From: Saccharospirillum sp. MSK14-1
GTDB lineage: Bacteria; Pseudomonadota; Gammaproteobacteria; Pseudomonadales; Natronospirillaceae
Assembly: GCF_003054965.1 (NCBI RefSeq)
Contig: NZ_MIES01000033.1
Location: 248,001-312,000 of the forward strand
Length of the DNA: 64,000 nucleotides
Direction: 5' to 3'
Both the position numbers and the translations under genes were made by a program. Each line of letters starts with the position of its first letter. Position 1 is the stretch's first letter. Positions 8,622 to 17,448 of this stretch are shown one piece after another. A model generated the notes under the pieces. That model did no database searches and was not told the origin of the DNA. It was given only the letters and a program-made list of their open reading frames with translations.

Positions 8622-9965
8622 TCAGGCGAACTGTTCTTCTTCGGTCGAGCCGGTCAGGGCCGTGACCGAGGAGGAGCCACCTTGAATGACGGTGGTCATA
8701 TCGTCGAAGTAGCCAGTGCCGACTTCCTTCTGATGCGCCACAAAGGTGTAACCCTTGTCGGCATCGCGGAATTCCTGCTCCTGCAGTTCGACGTAGGCCG
8801 ACATGTCTTTGCGGGCGTAGTTGTAGGCCAGGTTGAACATGGAATTCCACATGTTGTGAATGCCCGCCAAGGTGATGAACTGGAACTTGTAGCCCATGGC
8901 CGATAGTTCGGTCTGGAACTTGGCGATGGTGGCGTCGTCCAGGTTTTTCTTCCAGTTGAACGACGGCGAACAGTTGTACGCCAGCAGTTGATCAGGGAAT
9001 TCCTTACGCACGGCTTCGGCGAATTTTTTCGCTTCGTCCAGGTTCGGCGTGGCGGTTTCGCACCACAGCATGTCGGCGTAGGGCGCGTAAGCCAGGCCGC
9101 GTGAGATGGCTTGGTCAATACCGTTGCGCACCCGGTAGAAGCCTTCAGCGGTGCGTTCACCGGTCAGGAACTGGGCGTCGTACGGGTCGCAATCCGAGGT
9201 CAGCAGGTCGGCCGCATTGGCGTCGGTGCGCGCCAGAATGATCGAAGGGACACCTTCCACATCGGCTGCCAGACGCGCCGCGGTCAGTTTCTGCACCGCT
9301 TCCTGCGTTGGTACCAACACCTTGCCGCCCATATGGCCGCATTTTTTAACGGCTGCCAGCTGATCTTCAAAATGCACGCCGGAGGCGCCTGCGCGGATCA
9401 TGTTTTTCATCAGCTCGTAAGCGTTCAGTACGCCACCGAACCCGGCTTCGGCGTCGGCAACGATGGGCGCGAAATAATCGACAAAGTCGGCGTCGCCCGG
9501 CTGCTTGCCCGCTTGCCACTGAATCTGGTCGGCGCGCTCGAAGGCGTTGTTGATGCGGCGAACCACCGTCGGTACGGAGTCAACGGCGTAGAGCGATTGG
9601 TCCGGGTACATGGTTTCGCTGCTGTTGGCGTCAGCGGCGACCTGCCAGCCAGACAGGTAAATCGCCTGCACGCCCGCTTTGACCTGTTGCACCGCCTGGC
9701 CACCGGTTAAAGCGCCCATGGCATTGACGAAGTCTTTCTCCGGGCGGAACTCCGGGCGGCCGCCTTCGTTAACCAATTGCCAGAGTTTTTCCGCCCCGCG
9801 GGTGGCAATGGTGTTGTCCCGTTTCAGTGAGCCGCGCAGCCGCACCACGTCTTCGGCGCCATAGTTGCGACGAATCGTCTGCCAGCGTGGGTTGGTTTCC
9901 CAGTCGCGTGCGATGGCATCAATTTCCTGCTGGCGATCGTAGTTTCCGGTTGTTGAAGTAGTCAT
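8622..9965 (-). CDS. aceA: Isocitrate lyase
   Basis: 447 residues with the catalytic loop KKCGHMGGK (active-site Cys), the Mg-binding region [11 protein letters not shown], and the C-terminal [10 protein letters not shown] motif. This is the short (E. coli-like) isocitrate lyase class. Reaction: isocitrate to glyoxylate and succinate, first step of the glyoxylate shunt, allowing growth on acetate or fatty acids. The ATG at 9965 was chosen because it is preceded by AGAGGA and because residues upstream are unconserved. It is divergent from a LysR gene; the intergenic region holds a block shared with the glcB promoter, so the two shunt enzymes are probably coregulated. Confidence 0.96.
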   Translation of the reverse strand: MTTSTTGNYDRQQEIDAIARDWETNPRWQTIRRNYGAEDVVRLRGSLKRDNTIATRGAEKLWQLVNEGGRPEFRPEKDFVNAMGALTGGQAVQQVKAGVQAIYLSGWQVAADANSSETMYPDQSLYAVDSVPTVVRRINNAFERADQIQWQAGKQPGDADFVDYFAPIVADAEAGFGGVLNAYELMKNMIRAGASGVHFEDQLAAVKKCGHMGGKVLVPTQEAVQKLTAARLAADVEGVPSIILARTDANAADLLTSDCDPYDAQFLTGERTAEGFYRVRNGIDQAISRGLAYAPYADMLWCETATPNLDEAKKFAEAVRKEFPDQLLAYNCSPSFNWKKNLDDATIAKFQTELSAMGYKFQFITLAGIHNMWNSMFNLAYNYARKDMSAYVELQEQEFRDADKGYTFVAHQKEVGTGYFDDMTTVIQGGSSSVTALTGSTEEEQFA

Positions 9966-10094
9966 CGGAAGTCCTCTTGGTTGTGCTGCCATTCGGCTTG
10001 TTGTTTTGGGTTCCGTCGGCGCCGGGATCGTTTTGATTATTTTTTGATCATCCGGCGTCGATAAATTCACCTTAGGGGCCGATAAAAAATTTGG

Positions 10095-10134
10095 CTAATT
10101 TATAATCGTTATTTTCACTATTCCTGTGGTGAAT
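10095..10134. promoter_or_regulatory. LysR-type operator upstream of aceA, shared with glcB
   Basis: Read on the minus strand (towards aceA): ATTC-N7-GAAT, a T-N11-A LysR box (10120-10134), runs into GAATAGTGAAAATAAC (10108-10123), 4 bases, then ATAAATTAG (10095-10103). The same elements with the same spacing recur before glcB at 11184-11223. The block lies 130-169 bases before the aceA ATG and 49-88 bases before the LysR ATG, which would also allow autoregulation. Confidence 0.75.
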
Positions 10135-10182
10135 GTGTTTTGGCTTGGTTAGGATACAGCGACGTTTTCGACGGACATCGCC

Positions 10183-11133
10183 ATGCAACTGAATCGCATC
10201 GACATGAATTTGCTGGTCTACCTGGATGTTTTGCTGCGCGAGCGCAGTGTGACCCGCGCCGCCGACCAGCTGGGCATCAGCCAGCCCGCCATGAGTAACG
10301 GCTTGCGTCGCCTGAGGGTGCTGTTTGATGATCCGTTGCTGATCCGCACCAGCGAGGGCATGACGCCAACCGAACGGGCGCGCCAATTGGAGCCGACGCT
10401 GCGCACCGTGCTGCAGGATATCGAGCGGGCGGTGCAACCACGCAGCGATTTCGACGCCGCCGCCAGCGGCCGGGTGTTCCGAATCATGGTCAGTGATTAC
10501 GCCGAATCGACGCTGATTCCGCCGCTGTTACGGCGGTTGCGGGAAATTGCGCCGAGCGTGATTCTCGATTTAATGACGCCCAGCGACGTCAGCTTTTTCG
10601 ACGTGGAGCAGGGCAAGGTCGATCTGGTGATCAACCGCTTTAACTCCATTCCTCAGTCGTTCCATCAGACCACGGTCTGGAAAGATGACTTCTGCTGCAT
10701 GGTCAGCCGCGACAATCCCATCCTCGATAATTTCAGCCTGAAAAATTATCTCGAAGCCCAGCACGTCTGGGTGTCCAAGACGGGTTTTGGCGTCAGTGTT
10801 GGCGTCGATCCGGGCGATGTGCAGCGTCTGGGCTGGGTCGACGAAGTCTTGCGCCAGCTTGGCAAAAAGCGCCGTATCACCGTCTTTACGCGCCACTATC
10901 AGGCCGCCATGTTGCTGTCAGAACAGAACGACCTGGTGCTGACCGTACCGTCGCGCGCGGCCTTGCTGCAGGCGGAGAACCCGCGCCTGGTGGTGAAAGC
11001 GCCGCCTTTTGAGATTCCGCCCATTCAGCTCAAGCTGGTGTGGAGTCCATTGTTGCATCACGACCCAGCCCACCGCTGGATGCGTCGCTTGATCAATGAA
11101 GTGGCCGAAGAGGTCATCGCACCGGAGTTTTGA
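10183..11133 (+). CDS. LysR-family regulator of the glyoxylate shunt genes
   Basis: 316 residues. The N-terminal winged HTH (residues about 7-65: LLVYLDVLLRERSVTRAADQLGISQPAMSNGLRRL) carries the NodD/LinR-type RIDMNLL start rather than the CysB type. The C-terminal periplasmic-binding-like effector domain spans about 95-300. The gene sits between aceA (divergent) and glcB (same strand), and matching LysR boxes lie before both. The inferred role is control of acetate or fatty-acid assimilation; a metabolite such as glyoxylate could be the co-inducer, but this is not shown by the sequence. Confidence 0.88.
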   Translation: MQLNRIDMNLLVYLDVLLRERSVTRAADQLGISQPAMSNGLRRLRVLFDDPLLIRTSEGMTPTERARQLEPTLRTVLQDIERAVQPRSDFDAAASGRVFRIMVSDYAESTLIPPLLRRLREIAPSVILDLMTPSDVSFFDVEQGKVDLVINRFNSIPQSFHQTTVWKDDFCCMVSRDNPILDNFSLKNYLEAQHVWVSKTGFGVSVGVDPGDVQRLGWVDEVLRQLGKKRRITVFTRHYQAAMLLSEQNDLVLTVPSRAALLQAENPRLVVKAPPFEIPPIQLKLVWSPLLHHDPAHRWMRRLINEVAEEVIAPEF

Positions 11134-11183
11134 GTGGCTTTGGTTGGGTTTTGAACAGGGTTTGATTCAAACGATTGTTTAAT

Positions 11184-11223
11184 ATTCACAATATGAATAG
11201 TGAAAATAACAACAATAAATTAG
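11184..11223. promoter_or_regulatory. LysR-type operator upstream of glcB, shared with aceA
   Basis: ATTC (11184-11187)-N7-GAAT (11195-11198) continues as GAATAGTGAAAATAAC (to 11210), 4 bases, then ATAAATTAG (11215-11223). Arrangement and spacing equal those before aceA. It ends 108 bases before the glcB ATG. Confidence 0.75.
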
Positions 11224-11331
11224 TGGAATTATTTTTCGGTCCCTAGGCTCAGGGTTGTGCACAACACAAAACCGCACATAAAAACGCCCACAAAAAGGCG
11301 CCGCCAGCGCCGACAACAAGAGGCACCGAGC

Positions 11332-13542
11332 ATGACAGACCGCACTACCGAGGGCGGCTTGCAGATCGCAACAGCGCTGCACCGCCTGGTTGCCGAGGAA
11401 CTTCTGCCGGGTACTGGCATTGAGCCGACCCATCTCTGGCAGCAACTGGAATCCATCCTGGATGAACTGACGCCGCGTAACGACGCCTTGCTGCGTGAGC
11501 GCGAGCAACTGCAGGCGCAGCTGGATCGCTGGCACGCCGAACGCAGCGGTGAAGTCTTTGACCGTGACGACTACCGCGCCTTTCTCGAACAGATCGGTTA
11601 CCTGCAGCCGGTCGGCGACGACTTTCAGATTCGCACCACCGGCGTGGATCGTGAAATCGCCGAGCAGGCCGGACCGCAGCTCGTGGTACCCGTGAAGAAC
11701 GCCCGCTTTGCGCTGAATGCGGCGAATGCCCGCTGGGGCAGTCTCTACGATGCGCTCTACGGCACCGATGCCATCGCCCACAGCGATGGCGCAGAAGCCA
11801 GTGATGATTACAACCTGGTGCGTGGCGCGCGGGTGATTGCTTACGGTCGGCAACTGCTCGATCAGGCGGCGCCGCTGGCTGAGTGCAGCCACGCGCGGGT
11901 CAGTGCGTATCGGGTGCTCGGTGGTGAGTTGGTGGTGGAGTTGGTCGACGGTCGTGAAACCAGTCTGGCGAAGCCGGAACAGTGTCTGGGGTTTCAGGGG
12001 GATCCGGAAAGCCCGATCGCCATCTTGCTGGTCAATAATGGCCTGCACATCGAAATTCAGATTGATCCGACCGACAAGATCGGCAGCACCGACGCCGCGG
12101 GCGTTAAAGATCTGCTGATCGAAGCGGCGCTGACCACCATCATGGATTGTGAAGACTCCGTCGCTGCTGTCGACGCCGATGACAAGGTCGAGGTCTACCG
12201 CAACTGGTTGGGTCTGATGCGTGGCACCTTGAGTGAGACCTTCACCAAAGGCGGTGATACCGTCACGCGCCGCTTGGCGGACGATCGTCAATACCAGGGT
12301 CTGGATGGCCGGCCGCTGACCTTGCCCGGACGCAGCCTGATGTTCGTGCGCAACGTCGGTCATCTGATGACCACGCCGGCGATTCTTGATCGCCATGGTC
12401 GCGAAATCTACGAAGGCGTGCTCGATGCGATGATGACGGCCTTGGCGGCCATGCACGATTTAAACGCCTTGGGCGAGCTCGGTAATTCGCGCACTGGCAG
12501 CGTCTATATCGTTAAACCCAAGATGCACGGCCCGGCCGAAGTGGCCTTCGCGGTCGATCTGTTCGAGCGCGTCGAGCAGGCCTTAGGCCTGGCACCGAAC
12601 ACGCTCAAAATCGGCATCATGGATGAAGAGCGTCGCACCAGTCTGAACCTGAAAGAATGCATTCGTGCGGCCATGGATCGGGTGGTCTTTATCAACACCG
12701 GCTTCCTGGATCGCACCGGTGATGAAATTCACACCGACATGCTGGCCGGACCGATGATTCCAAAGGCGCAGATGAAGCAAACCGCCTGGATCGCCGCTTA
12801 CGAGAATAATAATGTCGATGTGGGCTTGGCTTGTGGTCTGGCTGGTCGCGCTCAAATCGGCAAAGGCATGTGGCCGATGCCGGATGAAATGGCCGCCATG
12901 CTGAGCCAAAAAATCGCCCATCCGGAAGCGGGTGCAAACACCGCCTGGGTGCCGTCACCCAATGGCGCGACCTTGCATGCACTGCATTACCACCGGGTGG
13001 ATGTGCGCGAGCGACAGTCGCAGTTGCGCCAACGCGCGCCAGCCAAGCTGGACGATTTGCTGACGTTACCGCTGCTCGACGATCCCGGCACGCTCAGTAC
13101 CGAGGCGATTCAACAGGAACTGGATAACAACGCCCAAGGCATTCTTGGCTACGTGGTGCGTTGGATTGATCAGGGTGTCGGCTGTTCCAAAGTGCCCGAT
13201 ATCAACGATGTCGGCCTGATGGAAGACCGCGCCACTCTGCGCATTTCCAGCCAGCACATGGCCAATTGGCTGCAGCATGGGCTGTGCACGGAAGCGCAGG
13301 TGATTGAAACGATGCAGCGCATGGCCGCGGTGGTCGATCGGCAGAATGCCCACGATGCGGCCTACCAGCCGATGGCGGCGGACTTCGACGCCAGCATTGC
13401 GTTTCAGGCCGCACTGGCGCTGGTGCTTAAAGGCAAAACGCAACCCAATGGCTACACCGAACCGCTGTTGCACGCCTACCGTCAGCAAGCCAAAGCCGCC
13501 GCGAAATCGGTTCAGCCGAAGGAGACGGCGCTGGCCAACTGA
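11332..13542 (+). CDS. glcB: Malate synthase G
   Basis: 736 residues, the length of isoform G (the A isoform is about 530). Recognisable segments are [17 protein letters not shown] near residue 130, the catalytic-barrel motif [16 protein letters not shown], and [17 protein letters not shown] with the acid/base residues. Reaction: glyoxylate plus acetyl-CoA to malate. The ATG at 11332 was chosen; the frame from 11257 adds 25 basic unconserved residues inside the promoter region. Placing glcB, not aceB, beside aceA is typical of pseudomonad-like gammaproteobacteria. The shared upstream block links it to the LysR regulator. Confidence 0.96.
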   Translation: MTDRTTEGGLQIATALHRLVAEELLPGTGIEPTHLWQQLESILDELTPRNDALLREREQLQAQLDRWHAERSGEVFDRDDYRAFLEQIGYLQPVGDDFQIRTTGVDREIAEQAGPQLVVPVKNARFALNAANARWGSLYDALYGTDAIAHSDGAEASDDYNLVRGARVIAYGRQLLDQAAPLAECSHARVSAYRVLGGELVVELVDGRETSLAKPEQCLGFQGDPESPIAILLVNNGLHIEIQIDPTDKIGSTDAAGVKDLLIEAALTTIMDCEDSVAAVDADDKVEVYRNWLGLMRGTLSETFTKGGDTVTRRLADDRQYQGLDGRPLTLPGRSLMFVRNVGHLMTTPAILDRHGREIYEGVLDAMMTALAAMHDLNALGELGNSRTGSVYIVKPKMHGPAEVAFAVDLFERVEQALGLAPNTLKIGIMDEERRTSLNLKECIRAAMDRVVFINTGFLDRTGDEIHTDMLAGPMIPKAQMKQTAWIAAYENNNVDVGLACGLAGRAQIGKGMWPMPDEMAAMLSQKIAHPEAGANTAWVPSPNGATLHALHYHRVDVRERQSQLRQRAPAKLDDLLTLPLLDDPGTLSTEAIQQELDNNAQGILGYVVRWIDQGVGCSKVPDINDVGLMEDRATLRISSQHMANWLQHGLCTEAQVIETMQRMAAVVDRQNAHDAAYQPMAADFDASIAFQAALALVLKGKTQPNGYTEPLLHAYRQQAKAAAKSVQPKETALAN

Positions 13543-13561
13543 GCCGCTGTAACCGGGCGAG

Positions 13562-14488
13562 TCAGCGGGATTGACGGAAGAAGTCGATCACGCGCTCGCC
13601 CACCGTTGCGTCTTTCAGAATGCGGTAATGGCCAAGGCCCGTGGTGGTGATTCGCTCGGCCTGTGGCCAGTTTTTGTGGATCATGGCGAAATCGGACTGC
13701 GGGATTTCCAGGTCGTCCTGATCGGTAATCATCAAGCCCGGATAGCGTAAATAGTCGCGCGCGAAATCGTGACCCAGCCGTTCCCAGATGCTGATGGGTT
13801 CACCCAGATGGCGTTCAGCCAGATCGATTGAATAGTTGTGTAAGCGTGCTTCAAAGGCGGTTCTGACCCTGGGCGATATCGACATCATGGTGCAGAAATG
13901 ATCAACCACGGCCTGAATGTTCAAACCCGGCGCCAGCAGCACCATCTGCTCAGTGGTCATGCCCAGTGCCAATGCCTGAATCACCGCCTGACTGCCAATG
14001 GAATGCGCCATGACCCCTTGAGGATTGCCCAGTAATTCAGTCGTCGCCCGCAACACCCGCGCGAATTCGTACAGGTCAGTTTGGCGGGTTTTGTTGTAGC
14101 CATGACCAGGCATGTCCATCACCACAACGTGATAACCCGACTCGACCAACGCAGGCACCCAATGCCGAAACTGACTGCCACTGCCCAGCCAACCGTGCAC
14201 AGCGATCAGCAGCGGCGCCGAGGCATCTCCCCAGGCATAAAGCCGTTGTCTGCCCCAGGGCATGGTTAAGTCGTGATGGCGATCGGCGCTGCGCCAGAAT
14301 GCCTGTGCCTTGGGGCTGGGCTTGCCGTGATAGGGCGTAAACCAAAGCCGATTCAGAATCCGGCCGGTCAGCCCGGGCGCGAGCCAACCCAAACCGTTTA
14401 AGGCGGTTCTCATGGATTGATACAAGCGCGGTACCGGGCTGGGCAAGGGCTGTGAGCGGCGGTCTGACTGAGCGTTGATGGCGGTCAT
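13562..14488 (-). CDS. Alpha/beta-hydrolase fold protein
   Basis: 308 residues. HGWLGSG marks the oxyanion-hole loop, VVVMDMPGHG follows, AHSIGS is the nucleophile elbow (Ser; G-x-S-x-G with the first Gly replaced by Ala), ITDQDDLEIP holds the likely acid, and GLGHYRIL the catalytic His. All three triad members are therefore present. The substrate is unknown; similar proteins are annotated as lysophospholipase or ester hydrolase. The gene is divergent from an AraC-family regulator whose operator-like repeat lies between them, so it may be a target of that regulator. Confidence 0.85.
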   Translation of the reverse strand: MTAINAQSDRRSQPLPSPVPRLYQSMRTALNGLGWLAPGLTGRILNRLWFTPYHGKPSPKAQAFWRSADRHHDLTMPWGRQRLYAWGDASAPLLIAVHGWLGSGSQFRHWVPALVESGYHVVVMDMPGHGYNKTRQTDLYEFARVLRATTELLGNPQGVMAHSIGSQAVIQALALGMTTEQMVLLAPGLNIQAVVDHFCTMMSISPRVRTAFEARLHNYSIDLAERHLGEPISIWERLGHDFARDYLRYPGLMITDQDDLEIPQSDFAMIHKNWPQAERITTTGLGHYRILKDATVGERVIDFFRQSR

Positions 14489-14547
14489 AAGGGTCTGTCC
14501 GGTAACAAGAGCGTCTCAGTCTGAGTCTTGTTCGTTCTTGGTGTAAG

Positions 14548-14582
14548 TGTCATATTTGACAACTTAAGGTCTAAATATGACA
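14548..14582. promoter_or_regulatory. Inverted-repeat operator between hydrolase and AraC-type regulator
   Basis: TGTCATATTT (14548-14557) and its exact complement AAATATGACA (14573-14582) are separated by 15 bp in the divergent promoter. TTGACA directly after the left arm adds a second inverted TGTCA/TGACA pair. It ends 16 bases before the regulator ATG, a position suited to autorepression. Confidence 0.5.
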
Positions 14583-14598
14583 TCCATGGGAGGCGACG

Positions 14599-15624
14599 AT
14601 GCGTGTGGTGTTGGTTCTGACTGAGCGCTGCTCCGGTGCGCTGACGGTCAGCCTGGTCGAAGCCATGATCATGGCAAACTACTGTCACCACAAAGCCGGC
14701 GGCGATTCGCCTTTGTTTGAATGGACGCTGGCGTCGGTGGATGGCCAGCCGGTGCTGCCATTTAACGGTCTTCCCCTTGCTGCGGATTGTGCGTTGCCCG
14801 AAGCGCTGTCAAACAGCCCCATCCCTGCGACAGAGCAAGTCTGGGTCGTGCCATCGATTATTGAAGCGGTGTCGCGGCCTGAACGCATTGTGCAGGCACT
14901 GACCCGACTGCAGCCGGTCGTGACTTTGGTGCAATCGCATTATCAACGAGGTGGGGTGGTGGCCAGCGCTTGTACCGGTGCTTTTTTGCTGGCCGAAGCC
15001 GGGTTGCTGACACCCTATCCGGCGCTGATGCATTGGCGCAGCGAAGCCAGTTTTCAGCAGTTGTTTCCCGGATTACGGACCGATACGCGCACGGCCCTGG
15101 CCGATTATGGTCGCATTGTGTGTGCCACCGGTGGCAGTCAAAGTGCCGCTCAGATGGTGCTGCATTGGGTCGCCAAAGAGCACAGTGAAGCCTTGGCACT
15201 GGAGGTGGCCAAACTGATGCAGGTTGATCGTCATCCCACCGCGCCGGTTGCCTATGCCGCGACGCAGGCGGATGCGCCACACAACGATGACAAGGTGCGG
15301 CTGGCGCAGGCGCGACTGCGTGAGCGATTGCATCAGAGTATCAGTATTGACGGGCTGGCTGCCGAACTGGCCATCAGCGACCGGCAATTAAAACGCCGCT
15401 TTGCCCAGGCTACTGGTTTGTCGCCGCTAAAATACCTGCAGAAAGAACGCCTCAAGCGAGCTTGCCAATTGCTGGAAAACAGCCGGCTGACGTCAGCGCG
15501 TATCGCCGGTGAAGTGGGGTATCAGGATGAAAGCAATTTCCGCCGTCTGTTCAAGCGCGAGCTGGGCATGACGATGGAACATTATCGGCGCCGTTTCAGC
15601 CCGCGCATCAGCGCTGCGGACTAG
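14599..15624 (+). CDS. GlxA/FtrA-type AraC-family regulator with DJ-1/PfpI domain
   Basis: 341 residues. Residues about 1-185 form a DJ-1/PfpI (class I glutamine amidotransferase-like) domain with the nucleophile-elbow region GGVVASACTGAFLLAEAG. Residues about 230-335 are a double-HTH AraC domain (ISIDGLAAELAISDRQLKRRF, and SARIAGEVGYQDESNFRRLFKRELG). A GGAGG site precedes the ATG. GlxA-type regulators respond to small amines, amino acids or NAD-linked metabolites; the ligand here cannot be told. Divergent transcription with the hydrolase suggests that gene as a target. Confidence 0.9.
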   Translation: MRVVLVLTERCSGALTVSLVEAMIMANYCHHKAGGDSPLFEWTLASVDGQPVLPFNGLPLAADCALPEALSNSPIPATEQVWVVPSIIEAVSRPERIVQALTRLQPVVTLVQSHYQRGGVVASACTGAFLLAEAGLLTPYPALMHWRSEASFQQLFPGLRTDTRTALADYGRIVCATGGSQSAAQMVLHWVAKEHSEALALEVAKLMQVDRHPTAPVAYAATQADAPHNDDKVRLAQARLRERLHQSISIDGLAAELAISDRQLKRRFAQATGLSPLKYLQKERLKRACQLLENSRLTSARIAGEVGYQDESNFRRLFKRELGMTMEHYRRRFSPRISAAD

Positions 15625-15688
15625 CGGTTTCTGGACGTTGCTGTGCTAAACTGCCGGCCCTTTTTCCGCCTTGTAACACGAGTTTACG

Positions 15689-16255
15689 ATGCCTAAAGCC
15701 CCTGAAATTAAGCCCGGTCATGTTGTTGAGCTGGACGGTCAGCCGTTTATTGTTCGCAAAGTTGATGTGCACAGCCCCAGTGCTCGTGGTGCATCCACCC
15801 TCTACAAAATGACGTTTAACGACCTGGTCACCAAGCGCAAACGCGAAGAAACCTATAAAGGTGACGATCTGCTGACGCTGGCCGATGCCCAGATGCGGAC
15901 CGTTCAATATCTGTTTGCCGATGGCGATATGCACACCTTTATGGACGCCGAAGATTACGCTCAGCACATGCTGTCCAGTGACGATCTCGATGACACCTTG
16001 CCGTGGCTGGAAGATGGTATGGAAGGCCTGACGGGCGTTGTGGTTAACGACGCCTTGGTCGCCATTGAACTGCCCCAGTCGGTGCTGCGAACAGTGCTCG
16101 ATTGCGCGCCTGCCATTAAAGGTGCGTCTGCCTCGGCCCGCACCAAACCAGCCGATCTTGGGCGTGGGCTGAGTGTTCAGGTGCCTGAATACATTGAGGT
16201 GGGTGAGCGCATCAAGGTGAACACCGAATCGCGCAAGTTTATGTCGCGGGCCTGA
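15689..16255 (+). CDS. efpL: Elongation factor P-like protein EfpL (YeiP)
   Basis: 188 residues, three OB/KOW-like domains in EF-P order. The tip loop of domain I reads SPSARGAST, as in YeiP (SPTARGAAT in E. coli), not the Lys-bearing loop of EF-P, so no beta-lysylation is expected. IKGASASARTKPA and VQVPEYIEVGERIKVNT are family signatures. Known role: entry into the ribosomal E site to relieve stalling at proline-rich and some other motifs. Monocistronic, 64 bases after the AraC gene. Confidence 0.95.
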   Translation: MPKAPEIKPGHVVELDGQPFIVRKVDVHSPSARGASTLYKMTFNDLVTKRKREETYKGDDLLTLADAQMRTVQYLFADGDMHTFMDAEDYAQHMLSSDDLDDTLPWLEDGMEGLTGVVVNDALVAIELPQSVLRTVLDCAPAIKGASASARTKPADLGRGLSVQVPEYIEVGERIKVNTESRKFMSRA

Positions 16256-16336
16256 CGCTGATCAAAAATCGCGCTATCTTAAGCCGTTAAATTACAAGCG
16301 CCCTATTTAAACGCTGACAGGGAGGTCAAAGTCAGG

Positions 16337-17299
16337 GTGAATTCGTCTGAAAACTCTTCTCAGAAACCGTCGGAGGATCAAGCGGTTGCTGAGCTGTTAG
16401 AAATGTTGCATCAGGATCCAAAAGTCAAAGCCGCCCTTGATCGTCTTGGCGTCTTCGTCGTCAATCATCGCGATTATCAGGATTACCCCTTAACCACGCC
16501 GGTTCACTGTAATGGCGAAGTGCCCTTCAATGATGCGTGGGAATGGCTGCAATACGTGCATCCCAATGATCGAAATCGCGTTGAGGAAGCCTGGAATTCC
16601 GTGATTCGCGGTGAAACGGACCTGTTTTGCGCGGAGTACCGATTTCGTCAGCACGGCGACCAATACCGCTGGCTGTTGAACAAAGGCACCGTCGTGCATC
16701 GCACCGAAGACGGTTACCCATGGATATACCTGGGCGCTGACACCGACATTGAAGAACTCAAACGCACCCAGCGTCGTCTGTTAGAGCAGCAGGATGAACT
16801 GCGCGACAACTTGATGCGCGACCCGCAGCTGGGCATTCCCAATCGTCGCTTTCTCGATGAACAGGCGCCAGACATGCTCGCCGAAGCGTGCCTGGAGGGC
16901 GCACCGCTGACCGTTCTGGTCTGCGATCTGGATAATTTCAAAACCCTGAACGATACCCTGGGGCATTCGGTGGCCGACGGCATTCTGATGCAGGTGGTCG
17001 GTAAGATTGGTGATTGCCTGCGCGACACCGATGTCATTGCGCGCTTCGGTGGCGATGAGTTTGTGATCCTGCTGGCGGCCACCGATGCGGATCAGGCGGC
17101 CCAGGTGGCGCAGCGGATTCTGGTATCGGTGCACGAACTGTCGGATCCCAATACCGGTACGGAACTGGCCATTTCCATCGGCGGTTACAGTTCGCGCCCC
17201 TCAAAGGGTGAGACGCTGTGGCAGTTCTTTGAAAAAGCCGATAAAGCGCTGTACCGCGCTAAAAAACAAGGGCGAGGCTGTTTCGTCGCCGCGGATTGA
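16337..17299 (+). CDS. PAS-domain diguanylate cyclase
   Basis: 320 residues. A PAS_3-type fold with PAC segment covers about residues 35-145 (YRFRQHGDQYRWLLNKG). A short linker follows, then a GGDEF domain with an intact active site GGDEF at 238-242 and an I-site RDTD five residues before it. It is therefore probably a catalytically active, product-inhibited c-di-GMP synthase. There is no membrane segment, so it is cytoplasmic. The start is a GTG with GGAGG at 16321-16325, spacing rather long (11). The signal sensed by the PAS domain is unknown. Confidence 0.92.
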   Translation: MNSSENSSQKPSEDQAVAELLEMLHQDPKVKAALDRLGVFVVNHRDYQDYPLTTPVHCNGEVPFNDAWEWLQYVHPNDRNRVEEAWNSVIRGETDLFCAEYRFRQHGDQYRWLLNKGTVVHRTEDGYPWIYLGADTDIEELKRTQRRLLEQQDELRDNLMRDPQLGIPNRRFLDEQAPDMLAEACLEGAPLTVLVCDLDNFKTLNDTLGHSVADGILMQVVGKIGDCLRDTDVIARFGGDEFVILLAATDADQAAQVAQRILVSVHELSDPNTGTELAISIGGYSSRPSKGETLWQFFEKADKALYRAKKQGRGCFVAAD

Positions 17300-17411
17300 T
17301 AAGACCTATGGGTCCGGCAATCGCCGGGCCTTGCCATCGTTACCCGCCCATTCTCAGTATTCATTCGGTCTACAACCAAAGTGTCGTTGCTTCTCAGCGT
17401 GCCTGGCGTTT

Positions 17412-17431
17412 AATATTAGAAAACTCTAATA
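17412..17431. promoter_or_regulatory. TTAG-N6-CTAA operator upstream of the SQR-like gene
   Basis: TATTAG (17414-17419)-AAAACT-CTAATA (17426-17431) is a perfect 6-bp inverted repeat with a 6-bp spacer, 18 bases before the ATG. The same spacing occurs before pmpA, the persulfide-dioxygenase-like gene and the DUF442 operon. AT-rich inverted repeats of this kind are typical for ArsR-family persulfide sensors (BigR/SqrR type); the repressor is not in this window. Confidence 0.7.
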
Positions 17432-17448
17432 AAAAGAAGAGCGATACT

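Noticed and set aside
11179-12456. 425-codon open frame antisense to glcB and its promoter
   Set aside because: It is the complement of a strongly coding gene of high third-position GC, shows no domain, and starts inside the glcB coding region.
17311-17330. Terminator after the diguanylate cyclase gene
   Set aside because: GGTCCGGC/GCCGGGCC can pair but only two T follow; at best a Rho-dependent or weak end.
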